A stretch of 64,000 nt of DNA from Gigaspora rosea. Taxonomy: Eukaryota > Glomeromycota > Glomeromycetes > Diversisporales > Gigasporaceae. Made by a program: the position numbers and the translations under genes. Within the stretch, counting starts at the first letter, position 1. Each line of letters begins with the position of its first letter. The notes beneath the pieces were generated by a model. The model did not search any database and was not told where the DNA came from. It saw only the letters and a program-made list of their open reading frames with translations. The stretch lies in NCBI GenBank assembly GCA_003550325.1, contig QKWP01000771.1, forward strand, positions 136,197 to 200,196, read 5' to 3'. Of the stretch, positions 10,275 to 20,724 are shown in pieces.

Positions 10275-11998
10275 TAAATTTATTTTTTATATTGAGTCTG
10301 GTCTGGGTCTGGTCCGAAGTCTGCAAACTGGTCTGAATCTGAATATATTTATATGTATTTTTTGGTGCTGAACAAGTTTACTTAGTGCATTTTATTAGAT
10401 TAAATTAGTAAAATTTTATGAATCATAAGTTTTATAGAATTTTATTAATAAAATTCTATAAATTCTTATAATTCGCAAATTTTTATTAATTAATTCTAAC
10501 AAAATGCACTAAGTAAACTTGTTCAGCACCTAAAAATGTATCAAAACGGCTGGTTTGTTTTTATTTTACTTGAAATTTAGAGATTTGATGCACAATTTTG
10601 GATTTTTGATCAAAAAAGTCAAATTTTAACATCTTATCTCCAAATTTCAAGTAAAATAAAAACAACCCTGCCGATTTAATGTATTTTTAGGTATTGAATA
10701 AGTTTACTTAGTGCATTAATTTAGAAATAATTAGCAAAATATTGTGAATAATAAGATTTTATAGAATTTTATTAGTAAAATTCTATAAAATCTTAAAATT
10801 CACAAATTTTTATTAATTAATTCTAACAAAATGCACTAAGTAAACTTGTTCAGCACCTAAAAATGCATTAAAACGGCTGTTTAGTTTTTATATTACTTGA
10901 AATTTGGAGAAAAGATGCATAATTTTGGATTTTTGATCAAAAAAGTCAAATTTAAGCATCTTTTCTCCAAATTTCAAGTAAAATAAAAACAACCCTGCCG
11001 ATTTAATGTATTTTTAGGTGCTGAACAAGTTTACTTAGTGCATTTTGTTAGAATTAATTAATAAAAATTTGCGAATTATAAGATTTTATAGAATTTTATT
11101 AATAAAATTCTATAAAATCTTATGATTCATAAAATTTTACTAATTAATTCTAACAAAATGCACTAAGTAAACTTGTTCAGCACCTAAAAATACATTAAAT
11201 CGGCAGGGTTGTTTTTATTTTACTTGAAATTTGGAGAAAAGATGCTTAAATTTGACTTTTTTGATCAAAAATCCAAAATTATGCATCTTTTCTCCAAATT
11301 TCAAGTAAAATAAAAACAACCCTGCCGATTTAATGTATTTTTAGGTGCTGAACAAGTTTACTTAGTGCATTTTGTTAGAATTAATTAATAAAAATTTGTG
11401 AATTATAAGATTTTATAGAATTTTATTAATAAAATTCTATAAAATCTTATGATTCACAAAATTTTACTAATTAATTCTAACAAAATGCACTAAGTAAACT
11501 TGTTCAGCACCTAAAAATACATTAAATCGGCAGGGTTGTTTTTATTTTACTTGAAATTTGGAGAAAAGATGCTTAATTTTGACTTTTTTGATCAAAAATC
11601 CAAAATTATGCATCTTTTCTCCAAATTTCAAGTAAAATAAAAACAACCCTGCCGATTTAATGTATTTTTAGGTGCTGAACAAGTTTACTTAGTGCATTTT
11701 GTTAGAATTAATTAATAAAATTTTGCGAATTATAAGATTTTATAGAATTTTATTAATAAAATTCTATAAAATCTTATGATTCATAAAATTTTACTAATTT
11801 AATCTAATAAAATGCACTAAGTAAACTTGTTCAGTGCCAAAAAATACATATAATTATATTCGGACTCAGACCAGTCTGCAGATTTCAGACCAGACCCAGA
11901 CCGGACTCATAGTTGTGTCTGGTCTGAAGTCAGTCTGAGTCTGGTCTGATCCCGGACCGGACCCGGACCAGACCAGACCTGGATTGGACCTAGTCTCA
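10275..11998. repeat. GGTCTG word element
   Basis: Flanks of the palindromic array are built from ggtctg/cagacc words: 'gagtctggtctgggtctgg' on the left and a longer stretch at 11860-11995. Ends 'ttgagtctggtc' and inverse 'ttgagactaggtcc' are loosely inverted. Resembles the bodies of the hAT word elements but lacks a clear TAGGG end or target duplication. Confidence 0.5.
10352..11850. repeat. 327-bp satellite of alternating palindromes
   Basis: Unit starts ('ggtgctgaacaagttta' or variant) fall at 10364, 10690, 11017, 11344 and 11671. Each period has palindrome P1 (about 167 bp, ends 'ggtgctgaacaag' and 'cttgttcagcacc') and palindrome P2 (about 158 bp, centred on ttgatcaa, ends 'aaatcggcagggttg' and 'caaccctgccgattt'). 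Order is P1-P2 four times then P1, so the array equals its own reverse complement. Copies 3 to 5 are almost identical. Confidence 0.9.
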
Positions 11999-12622
11999 AT
12001 GAGACGAATCGAATGGTACCAAAATAATCTGATTCTGATCGATATGGCACGTGGTATTCATCATAGAACTTAGGTGCACTGAATTAGATATATCTAATTA
12101 TTAATTGTTTATAGAATACAAATCTTTGTTGATATTAGGATCCTGTGATTAGAATTTAGTGATTTTAGGCTTGTTAGAATTGTCTCACTGAGGCGAACAT
12201 TTTGGTAGTTTAATCATCAAAATGGACTGGTGGATCAAAAGTTATTCAATATTAAAAATTATATATATATAATAATATATATAAATATATATTTATATAT
12301 ATTATATATATTATATTATATATAGGACCTGATAATTGCTCTACCCCCCACCTACCTAAAAAATCAGGTGATAAATGGCGCTCCCCTTAGTATTATAAGG
12401 CACTTACCTTATAGCCAAAGTTGTATTTCGTCAGAATATCTCTCAAATTGCTTTTATATTTTTTATGCAGCACTTAATTGATGATATCTTGTGATCCAGT
12501 GATCAGAATTCGATTATCTTTGCACCATTTAATTCATCTCAATGAGTTAAATCGAATGGTATAAAAATTATCTAATTTTGATTATTGTATTACAAGATAT
12601 TCTAAATTCGTCAAATTACCCT

Positions 12623-13439
12623 ACCCCGACCCACAGGTCCTTGGTATTCATTTCATAAACCAGGATTATACACATGTTCAAATTCTCTAAACATCTATCA
12701 ATGCTATTATAACATGATTCACACCTTAGATTTTAAATAAGCTAACATCTATTCGCAGTTGTATACTGTAAGTATGTATGTTGATACTGTATTATATGTT
12801 GCAGAACTATGAATCAAAATCAATGTTTACAGTATGTAACCTGATTTAAGTGCAACGGATATCAAAAATGTAACTTTTAAGAGTGCCTATATAGTATTAG
12901 AATTAGATATTAGATTAGATATTAGATAAACAACTTCGTCTCTAACTTCTACACGATATTTGCATCATTTAAGAGCATATCTGTTTTGGTAAGTTGTACA
13001 AATACACGTATTATCGGTACATCGTGGCTAAATAATTAAAAGCCATTTTTAAACCAGCAAACCATATCGAACCATGTAAATTGGACATATTTATCAAAAA
13101 CAAGATATTTCTATGCAAACATGTCCAACAACCTTAATCCACATGCGCAAATTCTTTGGACATTCCTAATTCACATTTTTAGATAATCAAATGCCAAAGA
13201 AGGAACTTTAAAGAACGCTTGGTTGCAATAATATACTCTTACAGGATATAACTTGATTTAAGCGTAACAGACATCAAAAATGTAACTTTAAAGGTGGATG
13301 GCACACGATGTTCTTTTAATATATAGTATATAAGATATAAGATACTGTACGTCTCAAAATAAAAAAAATTCAATTGCACTTTGCCATTTTGATATAAGCT
13401 GTTTGTGAATATTTCATATTAGGTAGTGTAACTATTAAG
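12623..13439. other. No gene; degenerate direct repeat
   Basis: 'acctgatttaagtgcaacgg' at 12840 recurs as 'acttgatttaagcgtaaca' at 13252, followed in both by 'atcaaaaatgtaact'. The surrounding ~200 bp is also loosely similar. No open frame or termini. Confidence 0.45.
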
Positions 13440-13637
13440 GTGGGAGAGCGTATACGTTTAACCGGTTTAACTCTAATAGTTACAAAGCTTGATAAGCTTC
13501 ATACATTATTATTACAATCATTAATTTATAGTAATGTTCCATTTCGATTTGTTGAAAATCCATTTTTTGCTCTATTTTTGAAAAAATTACATTCAAGTTA
13601 TAAGGGCGCTGACATTGTTACGAAGAAAAGAAGTTGA
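13440..13637 (+). pseudogene. hAT transposase fragment (DUF659-like)
   Basis: A 65-codon open stretch encodes 'HTLLLQSLIYSNVPFRFVEN' followed by PFF and a Lys-rich tail. This is the signature of the region just before or within DUF659 of fungal hAT transposases (pattern: L.aliysNvPF.fVENp.F). A full transposase is several hundred residues, so this is a fragment. It begins at a GTG codon, not a credible start, and the homology ends where the frame closes. No termini were found around it. Confidence 0.65.
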
Positions 13638-14085
13638 AAATAGGTATAGTATGTGATGTTAAACGAGGAATAATGGAAGGTCGATATCGAAGAAATAGAT
13701 TATGAGCACGTGAACAAGGTTTAACATAGGAAAGTACAACAGATTATGCGATAGTTTTATTCAACAAATTTTTACGATAAAGGGCTATTCAGCTTTTACA
13801 CTAGCTTACTTCCTTTATTGTGTAGGGAAAATAGAGGGAAAAACTATGCCTTTATTGAAACTGAATTGGTTCGTTTATATACATTCAAATTAATTAGTGG
13901 ACACGTTAACGTGCTAATTGGCACGGTAACGTGTTGTTTGACACGCTACGTGCTAACACAACTAAGCCTAGCACGTTGACGTGCTATTGAGAATGTTTAT
14001 AATCCGCGCCCCATACGTGCTACACGTGAAGATTTTACAAAAAGGGGTGATTATATGTCGATCATCAAGTTTACACGAATTCTGA
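13638..14085. other. No gene; CACGT-rich patch
   Basis: 13898-14002 carries five or more spaced CACGT/ACGTG half-palindromes ('cacgttaacgtgctaa', 'gcacggtaacgtg', 'cacgctacgtgctaa', 'gcacgttgacgtgct'). Otherwise unremarkable. Confidence 0.6.
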
Positions 14086-14272
14086 ATAGGTGAGCAGATC
14101 CGTATAGTATAGACCGAATTTTTAAATCTATACTATACTGATCCGGTGTAATATATATTAGGGTTAGGGTTAGGAATTATAGCTGATCGGTATACTATAG
14201 ATCTTAAATTTGGCCTATACTATACGGATTTGCTCACCTATACCATACTGATCTGCTATAATCTCTGAATGA
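14086..14272. repeat. MITE, tatagtatagg family, copy 1
   Basis: Inverted ends 'ataggtgagcagatccg' and 'cggatttgctcacctat', each with 'tatagtata' inside, and an internal 'ttagggttagggttagg'. Copy 2 lies at 28196-28372. In both the right side continues with 'tgctataatctct'. Confidence 0.75.
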
Positions 14273-14847
14273 ATTATACAAAAATAGAAATGAAGTTATC
14301 TATCTACCCTAATTGGAAATTCGAATCTCTAATGTCACAATTTCGAATTGTGACAGTAGCAACTATATGATTAATGTTGCTGAATTTGGTGAAAAAATTC
14401 AATTGCACTTTAATTTTTGATTTTCTGAATGAATAAAACTTTGATCGAATATATATTGGCACTCACCTGATCAAATCGATCAACTTTTTTTCTTTGAATT
14501 TATAATTAAAATAAAAAAGAGTTGGTCAGACGAGTGCCAAAATATTTTTGATCAATTGTATACAAAATTGTAAAAATTAATGATCTACATGGGTGTGGCA
14601 ATACCAAAAAGTACCAATTCCCTAATTGTATCATAAACGTTCATTTGCATAATTAAAGAAGATAAAAAAATTTACACAAAATTTTTAGGCCACGCAAAGT
14701 TAATTTTTCGTTTTGCATAACCTGCCGACCCAATTTTTCAAAAAAAATTTTTTTTTTTAAATTTCAATTGTGCCAATTATTCCGTTTTTTGCTATTTAAA
14801 TTTCCAGCTTCGGCCACGACATTTATTTATACTACTACTCTTTAATT
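14273..14847. other. Upstream region of the protease gene
   Basis: AT-rich and noncoding. 'atttatttatac' at 14820-14831 is TATA-like but only about 17 bp before the ATG, so it may not be the functional element. No other control site can be supported. Confidence 0.4.
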
Positions 14848-16082
14848 ATGAGATATTTTTTTATCCTAATAAATTTACTATTATTTCTTTTTAAATTCCA
14901 AAACCTTTCTATGGTTCAAGCTCGAGAAGAACCATTAACAGAATTATGGGGCATTAAAAATCAAGATACTCCACTATATCTAGAAAGAGAGAGATTTTTA
15001 GCATCGGGTGATGGAATCATAAAACCATTCCTATCTGATTCAAGATTTGGAGGAACTTACATTGATGTGAAAAAAAATAAAATAATTATTAATACAGTGG
15101 ATCAAAATATGATTCCATATATAAGAAATTTATCTGAGATACAAACATACTTAGATGTGTTATCATTTAAACCAGTAGACAAATCATTAAACACTTTACA
15201 AACCTCGCTTGATGAAATATCTACCCTAGCTAGTTAGTAATGCAGAAAATGTAATTTTTGGGCATTTTTCCAGAAGACAATAATATTGTTATACATATGT
15301 TTGAAGAAGATAAAGAAACTAATCAAGCGTTTATAAATGATGTCGAACAATATGGACCAAAAATAATATTTCATCCGGAAGAAATATTATCAAATACTGA
15401 AATTAGTATGAATAAACGTAGTATAGATATTCTGTTATCAGGTGGAGATGGTTTATTTAATCAAAAACTTACAGGATGCTCAATAGGTTTTTTGGCAAAA
15501 GCAAATAATGAAACTAAAAACTATATTGTAACAGTTGAACATTGTAGAATAGATGACGAAGATGAAACTAAATTTTTCTATAGAGCCTGGAATAAACCGC
15601 ATACGATTGAATTAGTTGGATTAATGTTGCCTATTGTGAATAAAATTTATGACTTTGGATTAATCGATTTAAATAATATGAGTAAATCTTTCAAACCATT
15701 ACCTTCTATAAGGAATAATGATTCTGAACAATTTCCTCTGTTATCTCTCATTGATGGTACGCCCGTATTAAGTCATGGTGTTCATTTGTGTAAGTCTGGT
15801 TATAGCACACATGTTACTTGTGGGTTCGTAAAAGCATTTGATGTGATTTATTATGTGGGAGATGGGGAACTTTATAGTGATTTAATTATGACAAGTATGA
15901 ATGGCCGTCAAGGTGATAGTGGAGGGACAGTATTTGCTTATTCCGATTCGAATACAGTGATTCTAAATGGTATTTATGTTGCGGAAATTGGGGAAAATGG
16001 AAATGCTAATAGCATGATTTTGCCATTAAGTATGATTATCGAGCATAGTAATGTAGAACCTATTACAGCCAACAAAATTTAG
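14848..16082 (+). CDS. Secreted S1 serine protease with alpha-lytic-type prodomain
   Basis: Two open stretches (14848-15232 and 15274-16082) join in frame if a 41-bp intron (GTTAGT..TTCCAG, 15233-15273) is removed, giving 397 residues. Residues 1-26 are a signal peptide (Phe/Leu-rich core, then A-R-E). Residues about 60-130 resemble the alpha-lytic protease prodomain (GTYIDVKKNKIIINT). The catalytic domain has GCSIGF, then His218 in TVEHC, Asp255 in YDFGL and Ser344 in QGDSGG. The Cys pairs of the streptogrisin group are present (CSIGF..EHC and LCKSGYSTHVTC). TVEHC replaces the usual TAGHC. Family role: extracellular endopeptidase activated by prodomain cleavage. If the intron is not real, a frameshift breaks the gene. 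The second part alone lacks an ATG at its start. Confidence 0.8.
15233..15273 (+). other. Probable 41-bp intron of the protease gene
   Basis: Donor GTTAGT overlaps the in-frame stop at 15235 and acceptor TTTTTCCAG ends at 15273. Splicing restores the frame with a Lys codon at the junction. It is shorter than the 65-100 bp introns of the neighbouring methyltransferase. Confidence 0.55.
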
Positions 16083-16660
16083 TGTCTTCAAAATTAAACC
16101 ACAGGTAAATTTTTATCATTAGAAAAAAAAAGACTGTAATTTCACTCCTATTTCATTCTCTGATTTCAATATTTTAAACCTCAAATAAAATCTTAAATTT
16201 CCATTTATTTTTGAAATAAAATTTAGAATTTCACATTCAAAATTTAAAAAATATCAATAGTATTTTTGAATATTAAAATAGCATATAATTTAATATTTCA
16301 CTGATGATTATTAATTTAGTTATTAGATGCGATGCATCCAATAAATAAATCTTGTTTTTTATTAATAGTATCAACATATTTCACAGACAATTTATTTCGC
16401 AGAGAATTAAATTACAGGCAAGGTTATTTTATAGTCGATTAATTCACGGATAATTTTGTATCATAAACAGTTAGTTCACCAACATCTGATATCACAGATA
16501 AATTAATTCTAGTCAAAACATTAAAACGCAATTGTCTTCAAGAATTCTTTAAAATTCTTTAAGAATTCTTTCTAGAAGAATTTTTTTTCTTTTAAATTCT
16601 TTAAGAATTTTTTTTTCTTTAAAATTCTTTAAAATTCTTACCCACCACCTCCCCACCCAC
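16083..16660. other. 3' flank of protease and gaattcttt repeat
   Basis: AT-rich, no gene. 16536-16640 is a degenerate tandem of 'aattctttaa'-type words, then a C-rich stretch with 'ccacccacccaccc' at 16650. Confidence 0.5.
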
Positions 16661-16667
16661 CCACCCT

Positions 16668-16737
16668 TGAAAAGATTCGAACTCGGGCACTGACCCTTGA
16701 AATTTTTTCAAACTCCATTGCCACTAAGTTGGCGATT
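16668..16737 (-). repeat. tRNA-like sequence, possible SINE head
   Basis: Read on the minus strand it has an A-box-like 'acttagtggcaatgg' and, about 45 bp on, a B-box-like 'gagttcgaatc'. The spacing fits a tRNA. The acceptor stem does not close, so this is more likely a tRNA-derived pseudogene or SINE head than a functional tRNA. Confidence 0.4.
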
Positions 16738-16934
16738 TATTTTAAACTCCGACTTAGTGTCAACTTTTAAAAAACTCAGAATTCGCATTTTCGAGAAGCT
16801 AAGTAAAATTCAAACTCCGACTTTCAGAGTTTTTAAACTCCGCCCAAAAATAGAGATCAGATTTCGTGTCCCTATGAAAATGGTTGGGTCACACAAAAAT
16901 TCACACTCTGACAGACCAAGTTTGGGTCGGGTCA
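16738..16934. repeat. aaactccga-rich degenerate repeat
   Basis: Repeats 'aaactccgactt' and 'aactcagaattcgc'. Noncoding bridge between the tRNA-like head and the word array. Confidence 0.35.
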
Positions 16935-17495
16935 TTTAACCTTTGAACCAATATCGGGTTCAAATGAACCAATTTCGGATTCATGAACTAAGATCGGGTT
17001 TAAATGAACCAAGATCAAGTTCAAATCCAAATCGGGTTCAAGAACCAAAATCGGGTTCAAATGAACCAAATTGGGTTCAATGAACCAAGACCGGGTTCAT
17101 TTGGACCCAGACCGGGTTCAAATGAACCAAGATCGGGTTCAAACGAACCAAGATCGGGTTCAAGAACTAAGATCGAGTTTAAATGAACCAATCGGGTTCT
17201 TTTGAACCAAGATCGGGTTCATTTGGACCAAGATCGTGTTCAAATGAACCAAGACCGGGTTCAAGTGAACCAAGATCGGGTTCAAGAACCAAGATTGGGT
17301 TTACATGAATCAAGGTCGGGTCCATTTGACCAATATCGGGTTAATTTGGCCCAGGACCGGGTTCATTTGAACCAAGACCGGGTTCAAATGAACCAAGATC
17401 GGGTTCAAGAACCAAAATCGTGTTCAAATGAACCAAGTCGGGTTCTTTTTAACCAGTCAGGTACATTTTGAACCAAGATCGGGTTCATTTTGAAC
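16935..17495. repeat. GAACC..GGTTC word array
   Basis: About 25 copies of a 16-21 bp unit, 'gaaccaagatcgggttcaaat'-like, each internally self-complementary (gaacc and ggttc). The right end reads 'gaaccctaataaa', the inverse of a TAGGGTTC terminus, suggesting a hAT-like word element whose left end has decayed. Translations such as NQDRVQ repeats are a by-product. Confidence 0.7.
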
Positions 17496-17509
17496 CCTAA
17501 TAAAAATAT

Positions 17510-17546
17510 TAAAACACTAGCCCGCGGCAACGCCCCTAACACTAGT
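17510..17546 (+). repeat. Helitron-type 3' terminus
   Basis: 'cactagcccgcggcaacg' followed by 'cccctaacactagt' has the GC-rich stretch and CTAG(T) ending of Helitrons. A Helitron-like 5' start follows two bases later. Confidence 0.45.
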
Positions 17547-17548
17547 TA

Positions 17549-18129
17549 TCTATTATATTAAAGCCGTCCGTCACGCTATCGACCAATCAGAAAATTCAAC
17601 GTAGTATTTCCTGTTTACTGAATATATAAATTGCCGATCATTATAATACCATACTTGTGATTTTCTTCGGATAACTCTTTATCCGAAAGGTTGTAACCTT
17701 TAACAAAATCTAATAACCGGTTTTATATACAGTTATATCCGGATATAATATAATGTATCAATCAAATAAAACTCTATATTGATTAATATAAAAAAAAAGA
17801 TTTATGCATAAAGTTTGTACTTTGTACATTCTATTCTAACTTACGTATTCGTCAGGTGCCAAACAAAGAGATCTAGGCGTATTTCGGAAATAAATAAGAG
17901 TTTAAAAAATCTTATTTGTGTATCAAAATTTTGAATCGGAAAATGAATGGGAATGTTTAGAGACTCCCATTTGACGAAATAAGTAAAAAAAAATTTTATT
18001 ATGCAGATCAAACTATTTAATAATAATAAAACGATGTTAGAAGCAGTATCGATTAACAATAAAATAATTTATGATAATGAAGATCATATTAATAAGTGTA
18101 TTCAAATTTTAATTAAAAAATAAGTAAGA
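17549..18129 (+). repeat. Helitron-like 5' end and unassigned DNA
   Basis: Starts 'tctattatattaaagccg', close to the 5' ends at 22513, 22788 and 29614, followed like them by 'gaccaatcag'. No 3' end was located. An ATG-initiated 40-codon frame at 18001-18123 (IKLFNNNKTMLEAV) is unrecognised and may be chance. Confidence 0.4.
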
Positions 18130-18640
18130 TTTGTACATTATTATTGCTCGTCTCGTCGTGTGCCCCTTCCTCGCACACAACAGTCGTGACCAACCTTCAT
18201 AACTACAGTCACATCCTCTTATGCAAACGACGTTATACAGTATGGGATAGGGTCGCGGAGCAAGCCGCAGGACGTCACGTGAGCAGATCTTTTCGAGGAT
18301 ATTTATTCGATCTCTTTGTTGTTTCTTTTCTTCATTTTTCGCGACAAGTCCAGTGACCCTGTAGTTCTGTATCGCCCCCTCTGCCCAACCTCTCTCTTCT
18401 TCCCCTCATCTTTCTTCTTTCTTTTCCTTTTCGGGCGTGGTGGGGGGGATATCTGGACACAAATGTCGAGCAGAAAAATCAAAGAACAAAGAGATCGATG
18501 CAGATCATCAGGTTACCTAAAATACCATTTCGTCAGTGATCTGCTGTCACACGGAAAGTCCGGTGACTCGCAATAATGTCCCGCCTTGTGACTTCGTTCA
18601 CAAGCGGATCATCTCTACGTCTTCAAAATAAGATTTACGA
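18130..18640 (+). other. GC-richer region, possible promoter/5' exon
   Basis: Compositionally distinct: CpG-containing, with a C/T-rich tract (18380-18430) like a fungal leader. A 37-codon frame at 18463-18576 opens MSSRKIKEQRDRC but resembles nothing I know. It might be a first exon or a retained piece of unrelated DNA. Confidence 0.25.
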
Positions 18641-18670
18641 ATTTTAATTCTGAAACCCCTTATTATTATA

Positions 18671-18866
18671 ATGTTCCACATCATTCCTGAATTTATGTTG
18701 ATTCTCAATTGGAATGCTTCGCATCATTTCTGAATTTATGTTTATTCTCAATTGGAATTGTTATTCGTGAATCGTGAAATGTCATTTGTCATTTTAGAAC
18801 CGCTATCCATTTATCAATTAATAAAAAAAAAGCGAAAATAATAATAATAATAATAAAGTAAAAACA

Positions 18867-18905
<39 letters not shown>
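18671..18905. repeat. 46-bp duplication and microsatellites
   Basis: 'atcattcctgaatttatgtt' with 'gattctcaattggaatg' recurs directly (18671-18715 and 18716-18760). Then (aataat)n at 18837-18855 and (aaat)n at 18870-18905. Confidence 0.75.
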
Positions 18906-18906
<1 letters not shown>

Positions 18907-19460
18907 ACGCGAATAAAAATGAATCACTAAATATTAAATGCTAACTTTTCATACATTAAAGAAATAAATTCGAATATTCATATATATTTTAACAATGTAA
19001 TTAATATTTTTTGCATTCCCCGCGTAGAATACATCCGCATTTGTTTTTCGGCAACAGCAGGAATCTGGTCGGGTGTCTTGTCTAACCCGAATCTAATATG
19101 AAGATAATTACCAAAATTTTTTTTTTTTTAAAAAAAAACAAATTTATCTTTTCCAGGTTTTTTCATGACCTTCATGCTCAACCTGGTGGTAGCACAGATT
19201 ATTTCGTAAAATTTCCGACATAACAAACTTGCATCCCCAAGTTATTCCTATCTGTAATATAAACAAGCAAATATTAAAATCATGTTCTTATTTAAAATAC
19301 ATTAAATTTATGATGTAGTTAAGTTTTACACCGGCTGATGCTAGAATATATATATAACGGTAATGATAGCCTAATTTAATGTAAAAAAAATTAAGCATGA
19401 AAATTTTTCTGCCATAAATAAACCAAATGCTTTTCTATTAAAAGGTCAGAACGATGCCAT
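18906..19460. other. AT-rich 3' flank of the methyltransferase
   Basis: No gene or repeat supported. Confidence 0.4.
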
Positions 19461-20647
19461 TTAAACTTTTTTAATGCCCAAATCTTTCTTTCTTGCAATT
19501 ACTCTTTTTGGACTTGCACTGGCACATTTTTTTTTCAGTTCATTTTCAGCCTCGCATAACTTGCGATCATATTCTTCAATTGAAATGCCCAAATGAGGAG
19601 CAAAAAATTCCTTCATAAGTTTTAGATAATATAAAGAAACATTGCAAGAAAACTCTCCAATACCATCGCCTCCAGTCGGAATTTTTACTATTTGAGACGA
19701 TATAAATTCAGCTTTTCCAGTCATTTTAAGGTAATCTTCTAAATGTATTACTAAATCAAAATCAATTCCATTTTCCTTGCACCACGATACATCTAAAAGG
19801 ATTATGAATAAATTGAGAAGAGACTTCATATATAATTTTTAAAATGAATAAACATACATGCGTCATTCATTCGTGCAAAGGCTGGCCCACAATCACTATC
19901 ACATTCAGTAAGAAGTGTATGTACAATCTAAATTAATAATTTTTAGACCTGTGAATATTAAATAGCAAAGTTAAAAAAAAAACCAAAAAAAAAGAAGCTT
20001 TTCTCACCTCTAACCAACCTTCTGGCTTTAATACTCTAAATATCTCGAATAAATATCCTTGAAACTTATCTTTTTTAAAGAAATTTGATTGATTTCTGGA
20101 AAAAACATAATCAAATTCATTATCGGGAAATGGTAATTTTTGATGAATATCACAACTAATAAATGTAATATTGTCGTCATCAGTAGAATTTGGAGCAGTA
20201 AAATCAACAGCGTAGAATTTCGAATTTGGATATTCAGAGGCAGCCTAATAATTTAAATTAGTATTAGTTATTACCGATGTCCAAAGTTACAGAATTCATA
20301 AAAAATGACAAAAGTTAATTACTTCAATAGTCCAAACACCATTTTCACAACTTTTTTTTTTTTTTTTTGAGAATTGATACAAATATGAAAATTCATGTTA
20401 TTAAATATTTTACAAAAAAATAATATCGAATAATGATTAATTTATTTTACCCAAATTCCAATACTTTAGCACCAGCTTGCAACGTTTCATAAACCGGTGC
20501 GCCTATACTGCCATTAAACGAATATTCATAAGTTTGATGCATATAAAACGACATGTTTTCAAATTCATTTTGGTCTTTGATTGGAAAATAATTAAATTTT
20601 TTGTTTGCGTTTTTTGCGTATTCTTTAATATTATAAGGACTGCTCAT
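19461..20647 (-). CDS. Class I SAM-dependent methyltransferase, five exons
   Basis: Exons on the minus strand: 20451-20647, 20323-20350, 20008-20244, 19858-19927, 19461-19792. All four introns (100, 78, 80 and 65 bp) are GT..AG and keep frame, giving 287 residues. Motif I spans exons 1-2 as KVLEFG-CENGVW (usual VLDVGCGxGxW). Next come EYPNSKFYAVDF (acidic ribose binder), LPFPDNEFDYVFSRN and the KPEGWLE strand. This order is standard for the Methyltransf_11/25 fold, and the HMQHY-like YMHQTYEY before motif I is common in fungal relatives. Substrate unknown. The second glycine of GCGxG is Glu and the first Asp is Glu, so SAM binding may be altered. The gene is otherwise intact and is the best host gene here. 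Confidence 0.85.
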
Positions 20648-20712
20648 TGTTAAAAATTTTAGTTTTTTATTAACTTATATGTTTCAAATCATAAAAATAA
20701 AAGCAGGTAGCG

Positions 20713-20724
20713 TTTATATATTTT
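20713..20724 (-). promoter_or_regulatory. Possible TATA box of the methyltransferase
   Basis: 'atatataaacg' on the minus strand, about 65-75 bp before the start codon. Position is plausible; no other evidence. Confidence 0.35.

Larger units (their letters stand above)
9988..12386. mobile_element. PIF/Harbinger-like nonautonomous element
   Basis: Ends 'ggggagcgccagaaatca' and inverse 'ggggagcgccatttatca', flanked on both sides by TTA (9985-9987 and 12387-12389), the 3-bp duplication typical of PIF/Harbinger. Long inner arms pair ('tcaactaccaaaatgttcg' against 'cgaacattttggtag'). A second member starts at 63647. No transposase; the centre holds the word element and palindromic array. Confidence 0.75.
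6460..12622. mobile_element. Foldback element opened by two large insertions
   Basis: Outermost ends 'agggtaatttgacaaata' and 'cgtcaaattaccct' are inverted, and the match continues ('tagctataaggtaagtgc' against 'gcacttaccttatag'). Removing the hAT element 6694-8865 and the Harbinger-like element 9988-12386 leaves two arms of roughly 800 bp meeting near 9460. No coding capacity and no clear target duplication. Confidence 0.7.

Noticed and set aside
10352..11850. CRISPR-like array
   Set aside because: Both alternating units repeat, so there are no unique spacers, the units are over 150 bp, and no cas genes are present.
13638..13860. Continuation of the hAT fragment or a ribosomal-like gene
   Set aside because: Three-frame reading gives many stops and no family motif.
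14158..14175. Telomeric TTAGGG repeats
   Set aside because: Only two to three units inside a MITE; the sister copy at 28196 has the same string.
17004..17471. NQDRVQ repeat protein
   Set aside because: The frames follow from the GAACC/GGTTC word array, have no start context, and break between units.
18463..18576. Short protein MSSRKIKEQRDRC
   Set aside because: Kept only as a possible exon within the GC-richer region; no homology or downstream exon could be shown.
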